Positions 1-10,758 of a stretch of DNA of 57,500 bases are shown here, one piece after another. Position 1 is the first letter of the stretch. Each line of letters opens with the position of its first letter. The position numbers were made by a program, and so were the translations under genes. Source of the stretch: Mesostigma viride. Taxonomy: Eukaryota > Streptophyta > Mesostigmatophyceae > Mesostigmatales > Mesostigmataceae. The DNA is taken from assembly GCA_009746045.1 (NCBI GenBank), contig RPFO01000213.1, forward strand, positions 14,249,454 to 14,306,953, written 5' to 3'. The notes below the pieces were generated by a model. That model had not been told where the DNA came from. It searched no databases and was given only the letters and a program-made list of their open reading frames with translations.

Positions 1-151
1 TTTCTACAGAAACACCTGAATAAAGTTAACCCGGGAGGCAACGCATGTGAGGTGGCCAGCAGGCCAGGCCAAGCAGGCATGATGGGGAAAAGATAAAAAG
101 TGAAAAGATAAAAATCAGAAGTCCCTAGGGATGTGATGGTAGGGTGCTCAC

Positions 152-1543
152 GTCGCATTGTGCCGTGCCGCCGGAGGGGGCGAGGACGGGGCCGCGGCGC
201 CCCCCGCTCCACCGCGCGCGCCGCCCTCCCGTAGTGGCTGGTGGGGGGGAAGGGGGGAGCGAAGGAGACATGTCATATCACAGGCAGGTGTTGGGGATTA
301 TTCTGTCAGGAAGACAGCAGGCAAAATCATGGTGGTAAATGAACTATTTTGCCTGCCTTCCCTCCTTCCTACCTACCTTCCTTCCTTCCTTCCTTCCTTC
401 CTTCCTTCCTTCCTTCCTTCCTTCCTTCCTTCCTTCCTTCCTTCCTTCCTTCCTTCCTTCCTTCCTTCCTTCCTTCCTTCCCTCCCTCCCTCCCTCCCTC
501 CCTCCCTCCCTCCCTCCCTCCCTCCCTCCCTCCCTCCCTCCCTCCCTCCCTCCCTCCCTCCCTCCCTCCCTCCCTCCCTTCTCCACGCAAAACGGTCATG
601 AGCCACACCTCATCCATATGAGGGTTTCGAATGCTAGGATATCCATGCGGAGACCATGGCCTGCCATCCAATGCTTCACGTTTATTCCACCACACGCAAC
701 GCCACACCCTTCTCACTTTTATCGCCAACGCACAAACCCTCAATCCCTTTCATCTCACCATAGACAACGCCATGCCCCACTCACCACCCCCAATACAACT
801 CCACTCCTCACTCACCTGAATTACCCCCATGAACCAACCCCAAATCTATTGCCGGCCCACCTTGCCAGCTCCCGCAACACACTGTATAATAGGGGGCAAA
901 ATACTGTACAAAATACACACGCGTTGGATGGGGCCATGAGGCATGATGTGGAGCATAGTCCCCATTCCCCCAAAGCATCTTGTTAGCCCCCAAACGCAAC
1001 TCCCAACTCAACCTTAACCACCAGCACGCCGAACCCAATATCTCCCCATAAGCAACCGTTCTAAGCAATCCCCATGATTCACCATTCCAAACAACCACGA
1101 TAAGTCACCATTCCCAGCAACCATCACAAACAAGCATTCTACACAACCACCAAACGCCACCCTCCGCTCACCTTAATCCCCAGCACGCCTGACCCAAAGT
1201 CCCCCCCATAGATCGACGACAGCCCGTGCCGCCCATGCCCCGGTAGCGGCCACAGCCCATCGTCCATGCCGCCGCCGAGCCCAAGCCCCAGCCCGTCCAG
1301 CCGGGGCTTCTTGTACGGGTTGGGCGGCAGCGACGCGCCCAAGGAGGAGGAGGGCACCAGCTGGGCGCGGCCCAGGGAGTCGAGTATGTAGAAGGAGCGG
1401 CGGTCGATGCTGCCGTCAAAGTTGCGGCAGTCGACACACTTGCAGTTGTCGGAGCAAAGCACGCCGGCCTGCGGATGCGGGATGTTTGTGGATGCGGGAT
1501 GTTATTGGATGCGGGGCGATGGGTGGGGTGGGGATGGCATTTT

Positions 1544-1613
<70 letters not shown>

Positions 1614-2565
1614 GTGTATGTGTGTGTAGAGGGGGAGGGAGGGGAGGCATTGGGAGGGGAGAAGGTAGCGAAGTTTGGGTGGACATCAGGTTTGAATGGG
1701 CAGGTGGCTGGATGTCACTTAGCATGTGGAATGGCGTAACTCGTGACGGTGAGCCATAATCCTACTACAATGGAAAGGAAATGATAGCAACATAAAACAA
1801 ATAAATAATCAAATACTACTATTAATGTCCATTAGAAAACCAGCATTAGAGAACCAGCAAGCATAGTTGTACATTTGTGCTCCTACCAGACGAAAACCGG
1901 GCATAGGCCAGAATATTTTTTGTACATCCCCCAAAGTAATAATCTTCTTCTCGTGGACTCCTTACCCTACCAACTAGGCGGCAGAAGCACGGAGACAAAC
2001 TTGTAGACGAGTACGAGGAAAGCTAACTTTACAAAGGCAACTATAAGAAAAAGGACGGCACCAGCCCACCTGGAAGCACTCGCAGTACTTCTTGAGGCAG
2101 CCCGAGCGCTTGCAGTGGCAGCCCTTGTTGTGCTTGCCCACTAACGTCTGGTCGCCGACACCGCCCAGGCCAGAGGCAGAGCCTTCCTCCTGCAGCAAGG
2201 GGCAGAAGAGAGGGGAGTACATCGAATGAGGATGCGAAGAAAAGGGCTGATGAGAATTTAGACTTTAGGGGGTTTAGGACAAATTTTAGGGTTTTGGGTT
2301 TTAGGGAAATGAGAGTTTAGGGTTTTAGGGCAAATGAAGCTTTAGGGTTTAGGGTTTTAGGGAAATGAGGGTTTAGGGTTTTAGGACAAACGAGGATTAG
2401 AAATTGAACTTTGAAACTCCGCTCATTCTTACCTACATCCCTTCAATGCATGTCATCTGCTTGGCCGAACGTCATGCATCAGGCCTTCCTAGCCCACGCA
2501 CTAACTTGGCTACCCACAACACGAAACTGCCCCTACAAATGTGTGTGTGATAGAGATAGAGATAG

Positions 2566-2624
<59 letters not shown>

Positions 2625-5600
2625 GCGAGAGCGCGAGAGCGAGAGCGAGAGCGAGAGCGAGAGCGAGAGCGAGAGCGAGAGCGAGAGCGAGAGCGAGAGC
2701 GAGAGCGAGAGCGAGAGCGAGAGCGAGAGCGAGAGCGAGAGCGAGAGCGAGAGCGAGAGCGAGAGCGAGAGCGAGAGCGAGAGCGAGAGCGAGAGCGAGA
2801 GCGAGAGCGAGAGCGAGAGCGAGAGCGAGAGCGAGAGCGAGAGCGAGAGCGAGAGCGAGAGCGAGAGCGAGAGCGAGAGCGAGAGCGAGAGCGAGAGCGA
2901 GAGCGAGAGCGAGAGCGAGAGCGAGAGCGAGAGCGAGAGCGAGAGCGAGAGCGAGAGCGAGAGCGAGAGCGAGAGCGAGAGCGAGAGCGAGAGCGAGAGC
3001 GAGAGCGAGAGCGAGAGCGAGAGCGAGCGAGAGAGAGAAGATGCGTGATTACCATAATGATCTTTGGCCTCTGAGCAGGGCCGTGTCCAATACCTATGCG
3101 TGCTATATGTACTTAATGCAAAATAAATAGAATGTACTTGATGTAAAATAAATAGAATGCATATCGAGAGAGTGCGCGTTTTTGCGCGGGCGCCAGCATT
3201 ACTCCGCTGCTCTTGGCCCCGGAAGCGCGGACACCTGTCCATCTGATATCTACCATATTATCTTGATATACTACTCTATTCATAGTATATTAATGGAGGC
3301 ATGTTCACGATTACCGGAGCTCCCCAAGTACCCGCCCAATCCAGAAAGGAAACAAAGCAGCAGGCCTATAGCGGGTCGGTCCCCAAGCTACGCCCAAGAC
3401 AGGTGTGCCACACTAAAAAACGCGGGCTGCTCGCGGGTTGGTTGCTTCCTCGGACACTTAAACGAGGGCTGCGCGCGGGTTGGTTGCCTGCTTGGACTGC
3501 CATTTTGGGCTACGCGGAGCCCGCGGGTCACTCTAGTATGCTACTTTAAAAGTATGGCTCTTGTACTATACTAGTTGTATAAAACTATTATAGTAGTTTA
3601 AGACAATCAATCGGGGGAGAGTGCCCGCATGGACATTACCACGCTGTTCTTGGCCTCGGACGCCGGGCTGCACGCGATCTTGGGGCGGAACGCGTCCGGG
3701 TTTCGCTCCAAAATCTTGCGCACCGCGTCGTGGCGCGCCGCATCGTTGGGCTCCGTGTTGAGGCAGTTGGCGCAGTTGCAGCCGTCGCAGTAGACGCCTG
3801 CTGCAAAGCACTCGCAGTAGCTGGGGGGGGGGGGGGGAAGCACACAAGTTGTGGAGAGCAGTTTCAAGAATTAAGTTAAGGCGCAAGTAGAAGCCTGCCG
3901 CAAAGCACTCGCAGTGCCTGGTTTGATCAAGGAAAACAGATGAGGAGAAAGATTTCAAAGCAGAGTTAGAAGGAGCACATAGATAGCCCATAGATAGCCC
4001 ATAGATAGCCCGCCGCACAGCATCACGGATTCACACTTCTAGGGGGGCATGTGGAACTAGACCTGGGCAAAGCGACCCCGTTATACGGTTTAGAATATAC
4101 CGCACTATGGGGCATATGTGGGTGGTGGGAGAGGGAAAGGGAGGGAGGAGGGTACAAGTCACAGAGGGGGGAGAGGGAAGGGAAGGGAGGAGGGTACATG
4201 ACACAGTGGGGGGAGAGGGAGGGAGGAGAGGGAGGGATGAGAGGGAGGAGAAAGGCGGAAAACATGTGATGGCAGTAAGCTGGGAGTGACGGAGAAACGC
4301 AAAAGGGAGGGAGGACAGTCCAATGGGAAGGCTGACCTGGAGGCTGATCATGGAGGAAGGTTTCCTTGCCCGAGGGATGAGAAGCCGAGATTGCTCCGAT
4401 ACCAACCCACCCAGGTTGGCACACAGTTTCAGTATGCTAACCTATACATTTTCAGTTTCGGGCGACGCGACCTCGTGTGCCTTAACCCTCAAGGACAGTA
4501 TTGTAAGTAATGGGTAGCCTCGTGAGTGAAAACCAGCGCCGCACTCACGGCCTGAGGCAGAACAAATCTTCACTTCACCCTCCACAACTACCTTCCACTT
4601 CCGCTTTCACAACTCTCGTCCAGAACCGCCATCCCTCACTATCTCCCACTTCTATTTCCACAACCGCCCACAAGAAGATATCCCGGGCAACACGCTTCCT
4701 CCTCTAAGGAAGCGCGGCACTCACGGCTTGAGGCAGCACAGCCCAACAACGTGCAGTTGCATTACTGCCCCAGGACGTTACAGACCGAAGAACAAGTATA
4801 GGGTGACCCGTCTCCCCGGCTTAACCAAGGCAGCACTCACAGCTTGAGGCAGCGCGAGTTCTTGCAGTTGCACTGCTTGCGCTTGAGCGGCGTGCCACCT
4901 GGCGCCCCGCTGGCGCTCGCTGTGGGCGTCTCGATGCGCTTCCAGGGGGACTGGCCCGGGCTCGACGCTTGCTTGCTGCGGCGGTGCGGCAGGGTTGGTT
5001 TTGGAGCAACACAGTGGGTTGATAACACGACGCGGAGCAGATGGATGAGAGGGGTTGCGAGCATGACCAAAAAAGTGTTCCTGGGACATTAATGTCGTTA
5101 CAGTGGACTCTCTATTGAAGCTAGCGAGCACGTGACAGCAGTCAATACAAGGCCAAATGGCTGAAGGGGCTGAAGGGGTCTTTGAAGGAGAAGCAGCATG
5201 AGGCCTCTGGCGACCACACGCATTGCCCATGCATTGACTGCTTTTACGTGCCCAGTTAGCCACAAAGGGGGGCTACAGGGGGTCTACAGGGGGGCTTGAG
5301 GAGAGCCAGCGTGAGGCCTCTGGCGAGCGCGCGCGGCGAGAGAGAGTGGGAGCCGAGCAAACTAACAAACACGAACAAATGCCCCGAAGGCCCACCAAAC
5401 ACCCCAAGGCCCGCCATACAGCAAACTCAACGATAATAAATGGAAAGAAAGCGCCCCCCACTCACCTGAGCGGCGACTGCGTTGGCGTGGACGCGAACAA
5501 CCCCGGTGCCTCGCCGCCTGCAACGCGCCCCACCATCGACGACCCGCCCGTCTGGGCCCCCTCCCCCTGGCCAGGGTACCCTGCCCACTGTCGCGATGCT

Positions 5601-8600
5601 GGGGGGGCAGGAGCCAGCAGCGGCTGCGAGGCATCGCTCGCATACCCCCTCGCCCCGCTCGGTCCTATCGGCTTGCCCGCAGGAGACGCCAGTTGCAGCC
5701 CCACTGCCGTGCTGACAGCCCCCCGGGCCACAACCCCGGATGCCAGCGCACCCGGGAAGGGCACGCCTGCCGGTGCCGCTTGGCCGGCCTGGCCAGGCAC
5801 TGCTCCAGGCAGGCTGGCGGATGGGGTACCCGTTGACCGTGGAGGCAATGGGCTGCCCCCCCCCTGGCCATGCTTTCCCAGGGACTTCACGTCCTGCCTG
5901 GCCAGGGAGGGGGTGCGGGTCTCGTCGGCCCTAGCGGTGGGGGCCGCAGTGCCTGTCGTGACGCCCTTGGACGCTGCTGACGGTCCACCGGAATCGGCTG
6001 AGGGTCTGCCAGGGACTTGCTGCTGCTGCCCTTGTTGCGATACCTGCTGTGGCTGCGGATGATGGGGGAGGGGGGCGGCTGCGCCGGCGGCGGCGCTGCT
6101 CCTGGCTGCCTGGGATGGGACACTGCCGCCAGTGCTAGCATTCTGGCTGTTCGTCCCCGCAGTGGCGGTAGCCGTAGTGGCACCGCTGGCAACCGCGGTG
6201 GTTGCGGTGGTGGGAGTGTTGGCGTTGTGGTGGTTGCTGGGGGGATGGCTTGTCTGGGAGAAATCCAGCGCGCGCGACGTGGCGGGTTTACGGGGCAGCA
6301 CGGGTGGAGGCCCGGCCGCCGCCGCTGCCCCCCCTGGTGCCGCCACCACCGCTGCCCCCCCTGGTGCCGCCACCACCGCTGCCCCCCCTGGTGCCGCCGC
6401 CACCACCGCTGCTACCGCCGCCACCACTGCTGCTGCTGCTGCTGTGGATGCGCCCCCCGGAGCTGTTGAGGCTGCTACTGCCGCTGTTGATGGAGCTGAT
6501 GCTGGCACGCTACCCCCAGCTACCTGCCCAGAAGACGAAGCCGGTTGGCCCTGGGACGACCGCGCGACGGCGGCGGGATGAGGATTCGCGGTCTCTGCGC
6601 GGGGCCGGCTGCTGGGTGTCAGCGTGGCCACGCTTGTAACAGTACTGCCACCTGCTGCCGCAATGGGCGCTTGTCCAGGGGGCTGACCCTTGCTGGACGG
6701 CGACTGGCCCTTGCTTGACGGCGATGGACCCTTGCTGGCCCCTTCACTTGGCGCAGACGCTGGGCGGCTGCCTGGGGAAGCCATACCAGGAACCTGGGCG
6801 GGGGCTTGGCCGGCGGGGGTTTGGCTGGCAGGGGCTTTGCTGGCGGGAGCGGGCGTGCTGCCTGGATCTGGGGCCTGGCCTTGACCAGGGCTGTGGCTTG
6901 TGTGGCCAGGGCTGTGGGTCGCTGGGCTGACTCGCTGGGTAGGGCTGGCTCGGTGGGCGTCGGAGGGAGGCGGGGCCGTGTGACGGATGTTGCTGGCGGG
7001 AGCGGCGGGGGGCGCTGACGCCATCGGCGGTGGTGCTGACGCAGCTGGGTGGGTGGTTCCCTTGACAGGCCTGAGCGCCGTTCAACACACGGGATTCAGC
7101 ACACGTGAGTTGGCACACGTGACCCTACACGCATCACTCTGCATTCACGCTTCAGCACGCACGAGTCAGCACAAATGCTTCAGCTCACACAATTTAGCAC
7201 GCAGGATTTAGCACGCATGATTGAGCACGCAGGATCGAGCTCGCAGTTTTCAGCACGGCATGAAACAGAGAGGCCTAGACAAGGTGATTAGAAACGTAAA
7301 AAATGTCGGAAAAAATTTCCCCGACCCCAGTTGAAAGCGATCCCTCCCAACCCCTTGACACTACATTCAACCATGCCAACATGAATACTTTTTAGTTGGT
7401 TGCTGCCTAGATTCAGGTGCCTCTGTAAATACGTCACTGCTATTAAGATGCCTCCATAAATACGTCGCGGCTATTCCAGTGCCTCTGTCTGTCACAATCA
7501 ATACTGACAAGGTCATAAGACATAATGCTCGTTTCCGTCACGATGCTAAGACATAATCCTTTTCTCCGTCACAATGCTGGTCTTGCACATGACCCATGGC
7601 CCAGCCTGCGTGGGTGGGCTCATGCAGCGATTGTATTTCGGGCACGCATGGCCCACGGCCAAATGCCCATGGCCAACGGCCCATGGCCCATGGGTATTGC
7701 ATCCCCCACAGCAGCCAGCCACACGATGAAGATAACGCATGATGAGCCACGGGAGGCATGACACGCACACGGCCTGGAGAGACTTGCACAACACGCAGAC
7801 AGCCCAAGTCATGGATTGTGGCTTGCGAGGATGTGGACCCACACAATCCATGCATTCGAGACGGATGGTGACAGTGAAACTCAGGACAGCTATAGCGATA
7901 GAGGGCGCGAGAGATGGCGTGAGAGATAGCGCGAGAGATAGAGAAACGTGGGTTGGTGATATAGACAGCGACAAACGATACAGAAACTCATGACAGCAAC
8001 AGTGATAGACGGTGATAGTGACAGTCACAGCGATCGTGAAACTCACGGGTTGGTTGCCGCAGGCCCCGCCTCCCTCGGTGGCAAATGCGTCCCGGCGGGT
8101 GGGCGGGCCGTGGCCGCCTCCCTGGCCTCCCTGGCGTCGGTTACAAGCGTGGGGGCTGGCCCAGGGTGGGCCGTTGCGGCCGCACCGTTCTCACAAGAGC
8201 CGTGGGAAAGGGTCGCCTGGGCCGGTTGTGGGCCGGGACACGTGGCGTTTGAGGTCGCACCAGCATGGGGCGAGGGGCGGGCTCCGGGAGAGGCTGGAGA
8301 AGGGTGGGCGAGCCAGGGAGGTGAAAAGCAGGTATTTGCGAAAGCATGATGGCATTAGGCACAGCCAGGAGAGGCGCACGTTGCCAGGAACAAGTATACA
8401 TGTTTTCCAGCAATTTGCATTCGACCCGCTTGATATAAGGATTACGATACGCGGACCGGGAATGGAATCACCGCAACGCACGGAAGTCCTAATTGACGCG
8501 CATGCCTGATGTGTTGTGTTGCTGGGGCTGCCCTCCAAACTTTTGAAGCAAAGCGACGTGATTTTTTTTTGAAAGCATACGCCAGAGCCAGCCATCAAAG

Positions 8601-8845
8601 AATAACATACTCTCGAACTTGACAGCGCCGGGCTGTACAACGTCGCCGCCCACACTCGGTGTCCCTGCTGAACCGGTCAGCGGCCGGTTGACAGTGGCGC
8701 CCGCAGCTCCTCCTGCTCCACCACTTGTATTGCTGTTGGTTGACGGCATGTTAACTGTTCCCCGTGCCGCGCTAGGCTCCGGATCCGTAGGCTCCTTTCC
8801 TTGCCGCTGCAGAGATCCCCGGCCATCCCCTGCACCCTCTACCAT
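152..8845 (-). CDS. Tesmin/TSO1-like CXC (CRC) domain DNA-binding protein, multi-exon, 3' end off the window
   Basis: Proposed exons (minus order): 8845-8611, 8293-8047, 7070-5466, 4975-4841, 3820-3640, 2189-2070, 1468-1172 and 237-152. All have GT donors and AG acceptors, and phases agree across every junction, giving at least 968 codons without a stop. Two cysteine-rich CXC motifs of nine Cys each are seen: residues about 731-760 ([10 protein letters not shown] then [11 protein letters not shown]) and 825-855 ([16 protein letters not shown] then the Cys pattern ending CVDCRN). They are joined by a linker with the family signature [10 protein letters not shown]. This is the CRC layout of LIN54, tesmin and plant TSO1/TCX proteins, which bind CHR-type promoter elements (TTYRAA) and act in DREAM/MuvB cell-cycle complexes. 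Residues 1-690 are low-complexity Pro/Ala/Ser/Gln, with a PGGAAVVAA repeat encoded near 6320-6440. ATG at 8845 is the first in-frame Met. The last exon (152-237) and first two exons rest on splice signals and phase only. Probable nuclear transcription regulator. Confidence 0.85.
346..580. repeat. (CCTT)n then (CCCT)n microsatellite
   Basis: About 120 bp of CCTT units followed by about 100 bp of CCCT units. All frames read open (SFLP/PPSL repeats), so overlapping open frames are not genes. It lies in the intron between CXC exons 7 and 8. Confidence 0.95.
1540..1628. repeat. T26 run and (GT)n microsatellite
   Basis: A homopolymer (1540-1565) followed by GT units to about 1628, inside CXC intron 6. 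Confidence 0.95.
2258..2396 (+). repeat. Interstitial telomere-like repeat
   Basis: A mix of TTTAGGG (plant type) and TTTTAGGG (Chlamydomonas type) units arranged in a ~35-bp higher-order unit with GAAATGAG or CAAATGAA spacers, in CXC intron 5 close to the exon 6 acceptor. Confidence 0.8.
2549..3039. repeat. (GATA)n and (GAGAGC)n microsatellites
   Basis: About 75 bp of GATA units then about 415 bp of an almost perfect GAGAGC hexamer (about 68 units). All reading frames are open (SLSLSL, RSRSRS) and non-genic; intron 5 of the CXC gene. Confidence 0.95.
3896..3925 (-). repeat. Copy of the CXC exon 5 start (acceptor side)
   Basis: GCCTGCCGCAAAGCACTCGC then AGTGCCTGG matches 3796-3823 with few changes, at 100 bp distance. 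The minus-strand AG (CCAG then GCACTGC) is retained, so it is a candidate alternative acceptor. Reading it would repeat CECFAAG of the first CXC motif. Confidence 0.75.
4537..4765 (-). repeat. Two decayed copies of the CXC exon 4 end and donor
   Basis: The true boundary (4829-4880) reads on the plus strand GCACTCACAGCTTGAGGCAGC. Copies are at 4717-4762 (GCACTCACGGCTTGAGGCAGC, later GTGCAGTTGCATTACTGC) and 4542-4570 (GCACTCACGGCCTGAGGCAG). GTGAGTGC donors persist in both copies on the minus strand. Confidence 0.8.
7870..7995 (-). repeat. Copies of the CXC exon 2 donor-side intron edge
   Basis: The intron start at 8036-8046 (plus GTGAAACTCAC) recurs as GTGAAACTCAGGA at about 7875 and as AGAAACTCATGA at about 7981, each beside CAGTGA/GATAG-rich sequence. 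Weaker than other cases. Confidence 0.5.
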
Positions 8846-10758
8846 TCCAGAAGCAAATACGCCAGCGTGATTTAATGCTCAACCATCTCCGGTTACCTGC
8901 ATTATCTTAGGCAGCCCCAACCCGGCGGTGACCTGGACCGGAGGCTTTGCAGCACGTGATATCGTATTTGCATATCCGTCCTCTAGTACACGACCATAAT
9001 TACGGGAGTCCAACCCATCCAAGCAGGACCGAAACGGGGCTATTTCGGTAGGCAAGCCGGCATACCAAAGAAGTCATGCAAAGTGCCCAGACTTGCAATT
9101 ACCGCGTATACAGGTTGGATACCGAGGCTACCCACCACGCACCAGCGTGAAAATGGCCTCGCCATGCGTCGGTGATCGCAAGCCACAGCGTCCACCTTTA
9201 ACCCAAACTGACGGATATGTTTAATTTTCCCTCCGGCCAGCGATGCAAGGCCAGATGTTGAATAGGACGCGCAGCGCGCGAATAGGGCGACACTTGAGCA
9301 AGTATGAGATATCTCCCTATCATGATTCATGGCTTATGTGCATGATGACTAGGAAGTAGGAAGCCTTTTGCTCATTTGCAGCATCGCTCGATCGCCCGGA
9401 CGGCGGACAGGTGTGACCATTAAAACCTGATAAGTTTGGTAGGATTTTTGCATACGTTTCGCCTAAATATATTAAAACTTGGTAAATGTTTGTCTGAATT
9501 TTGCCGAAACAAACGTTGTTCCGTGAAGGTACAGTCATGGGCTCATGGCCGACACGGCGACGCTCTGCAGTGAAGCTGGCATGGGTTGTTCTGTCTTCAT
9601 GGATCCATTTTGTTGTGGTGGTTGTTGTTGATTCCCACGCCATGGATCTATGTAGACGTGAGAATTTTTTTTCCAATGCCCAATTTTCCCACCAAAACTT
9701 GAATCCTTACTAACAACATCTTACGCTATTATACGTTCCCGTTTCGACAGTCACACCCACTTCTCTTTCATGACCTCCGTTTGCAAATTTCGCGTCATGT
9801 GAAGGAACTACGCAAGGCATTGCGAGTGGGTTAGCTTCTGCGTCGCATGGATGCAGAGTTTTGTCGAGAATGAGACTTTCAATAACGCAGGAGGCGCAGT
9901 CGGGGGGAGACGTTGCTTTGCTACTCTTCTGCAACAATCGTTCAATGAACTTTCGTAGGCTGGTGTGTGGTCATGTCCGCGCAAGGGGACAGCATGGGGT
10001 CACGCAGGTTGGCTGTATCCCAACAGCGCTCGTCAGATATTGATACTATTTTCGTAGATAATTGAGGGCTTAAGGGCTAAGGCTGAATTGTTGCACGCAT
10101 ATGCCCTGATTGCCCTCTGAAATGAGCGTACTGCCCACTGACACGAGTAACTGCGCGCTTCATAGCTTGGGCAGGGATTAGCGCTGCAGAACATGAGGTC
10201 ACGGCGAGGACCCAGTGCTGGACGGTGCGGAACCGGCGAAGCTGTTTACCATATTAAATAGAAGTTTGAGCGCGACTTACCGGCCCAACTGTCACGGATA
10301 ATCAGCAAATGGTGCCTGTCGGCCATGAATGGACAACAAATACCGTGGACGGCCTCTCTTCGCATCACCCCAACCCCCTTGCACACACAGGGATCCATGT
10401 TGAGCTTGCGCAGAAGCGCATTGATTGGTGTGTACACTTTCAACTTCTGCGCACTTCGCTGCTATGAAGCTACATTTTCATATCAGTCAGCATCCAGGAT
10501 TCATCCATATTTAGTAAGACAACCTAGCTACACTTTCATAGTAGTCAGCATCCAGGCTTAGTCCATATTGCATGAATACAACGGATTCTCCCGATTTCTG
10601 AGTCGTTGATATTGCATGAATACAACGGTTGCTGCATGTGCGACTAAAATATCAACAATTAAATTATAACATGACTCCGTGGGGAGATCATGTAGCACGT
10701 AATCCATCGCTGGTGGGTGGGGGTGCGGCTATATTCCAGTCAAAATGTCATGATATGC
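8846..10758. other. Intergenic stretch, no gene seen
   Basis: Between the CXC gene start and LINE copy 1. Composition is AT-richer, open frames are short and lack codon bias. It should contain the CXC promoter. Only the degenerate repeat near 10.5 kb stands out. Confidence 0.6.
10441..10640. repeat. Short degenerate tandem duplication
   Basis: GTCAGCATCCAGG with AGCTACA(T/C)TTTCATA occurs twice about 58 bp apart, and TTGCATGAATACAACGG twice about 45 bp apart. The phrase AGTAAGACAACCT recurs at 10513 and 13335. Confidence 0.6.

Noticed and set aside
339-743. Several open frames over the CCTT/CCCT tract
   Set aside because: Tetranucleotide repeats without stops are open in every frame; no splice signals or domain.
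2472-3242. A 256-codon minus-strand frame of SLSLSL / RSRSRS repeats
   Set aside because: Produced wholly by the GAGAGC hexamer inside a CXC intron; an RS-domain protein is not supported.
5346-6639. Plus-strand frames opposite the large CXC exon
   Set aside because: Shadow frames of a GC-rich exon; the minus frame alone connects in phase to both CXC motifs.
9710-9937. Minus-strand 75-codon frame with several cysteines
   Set aside because: No domain, no codon bias, no splice partners.
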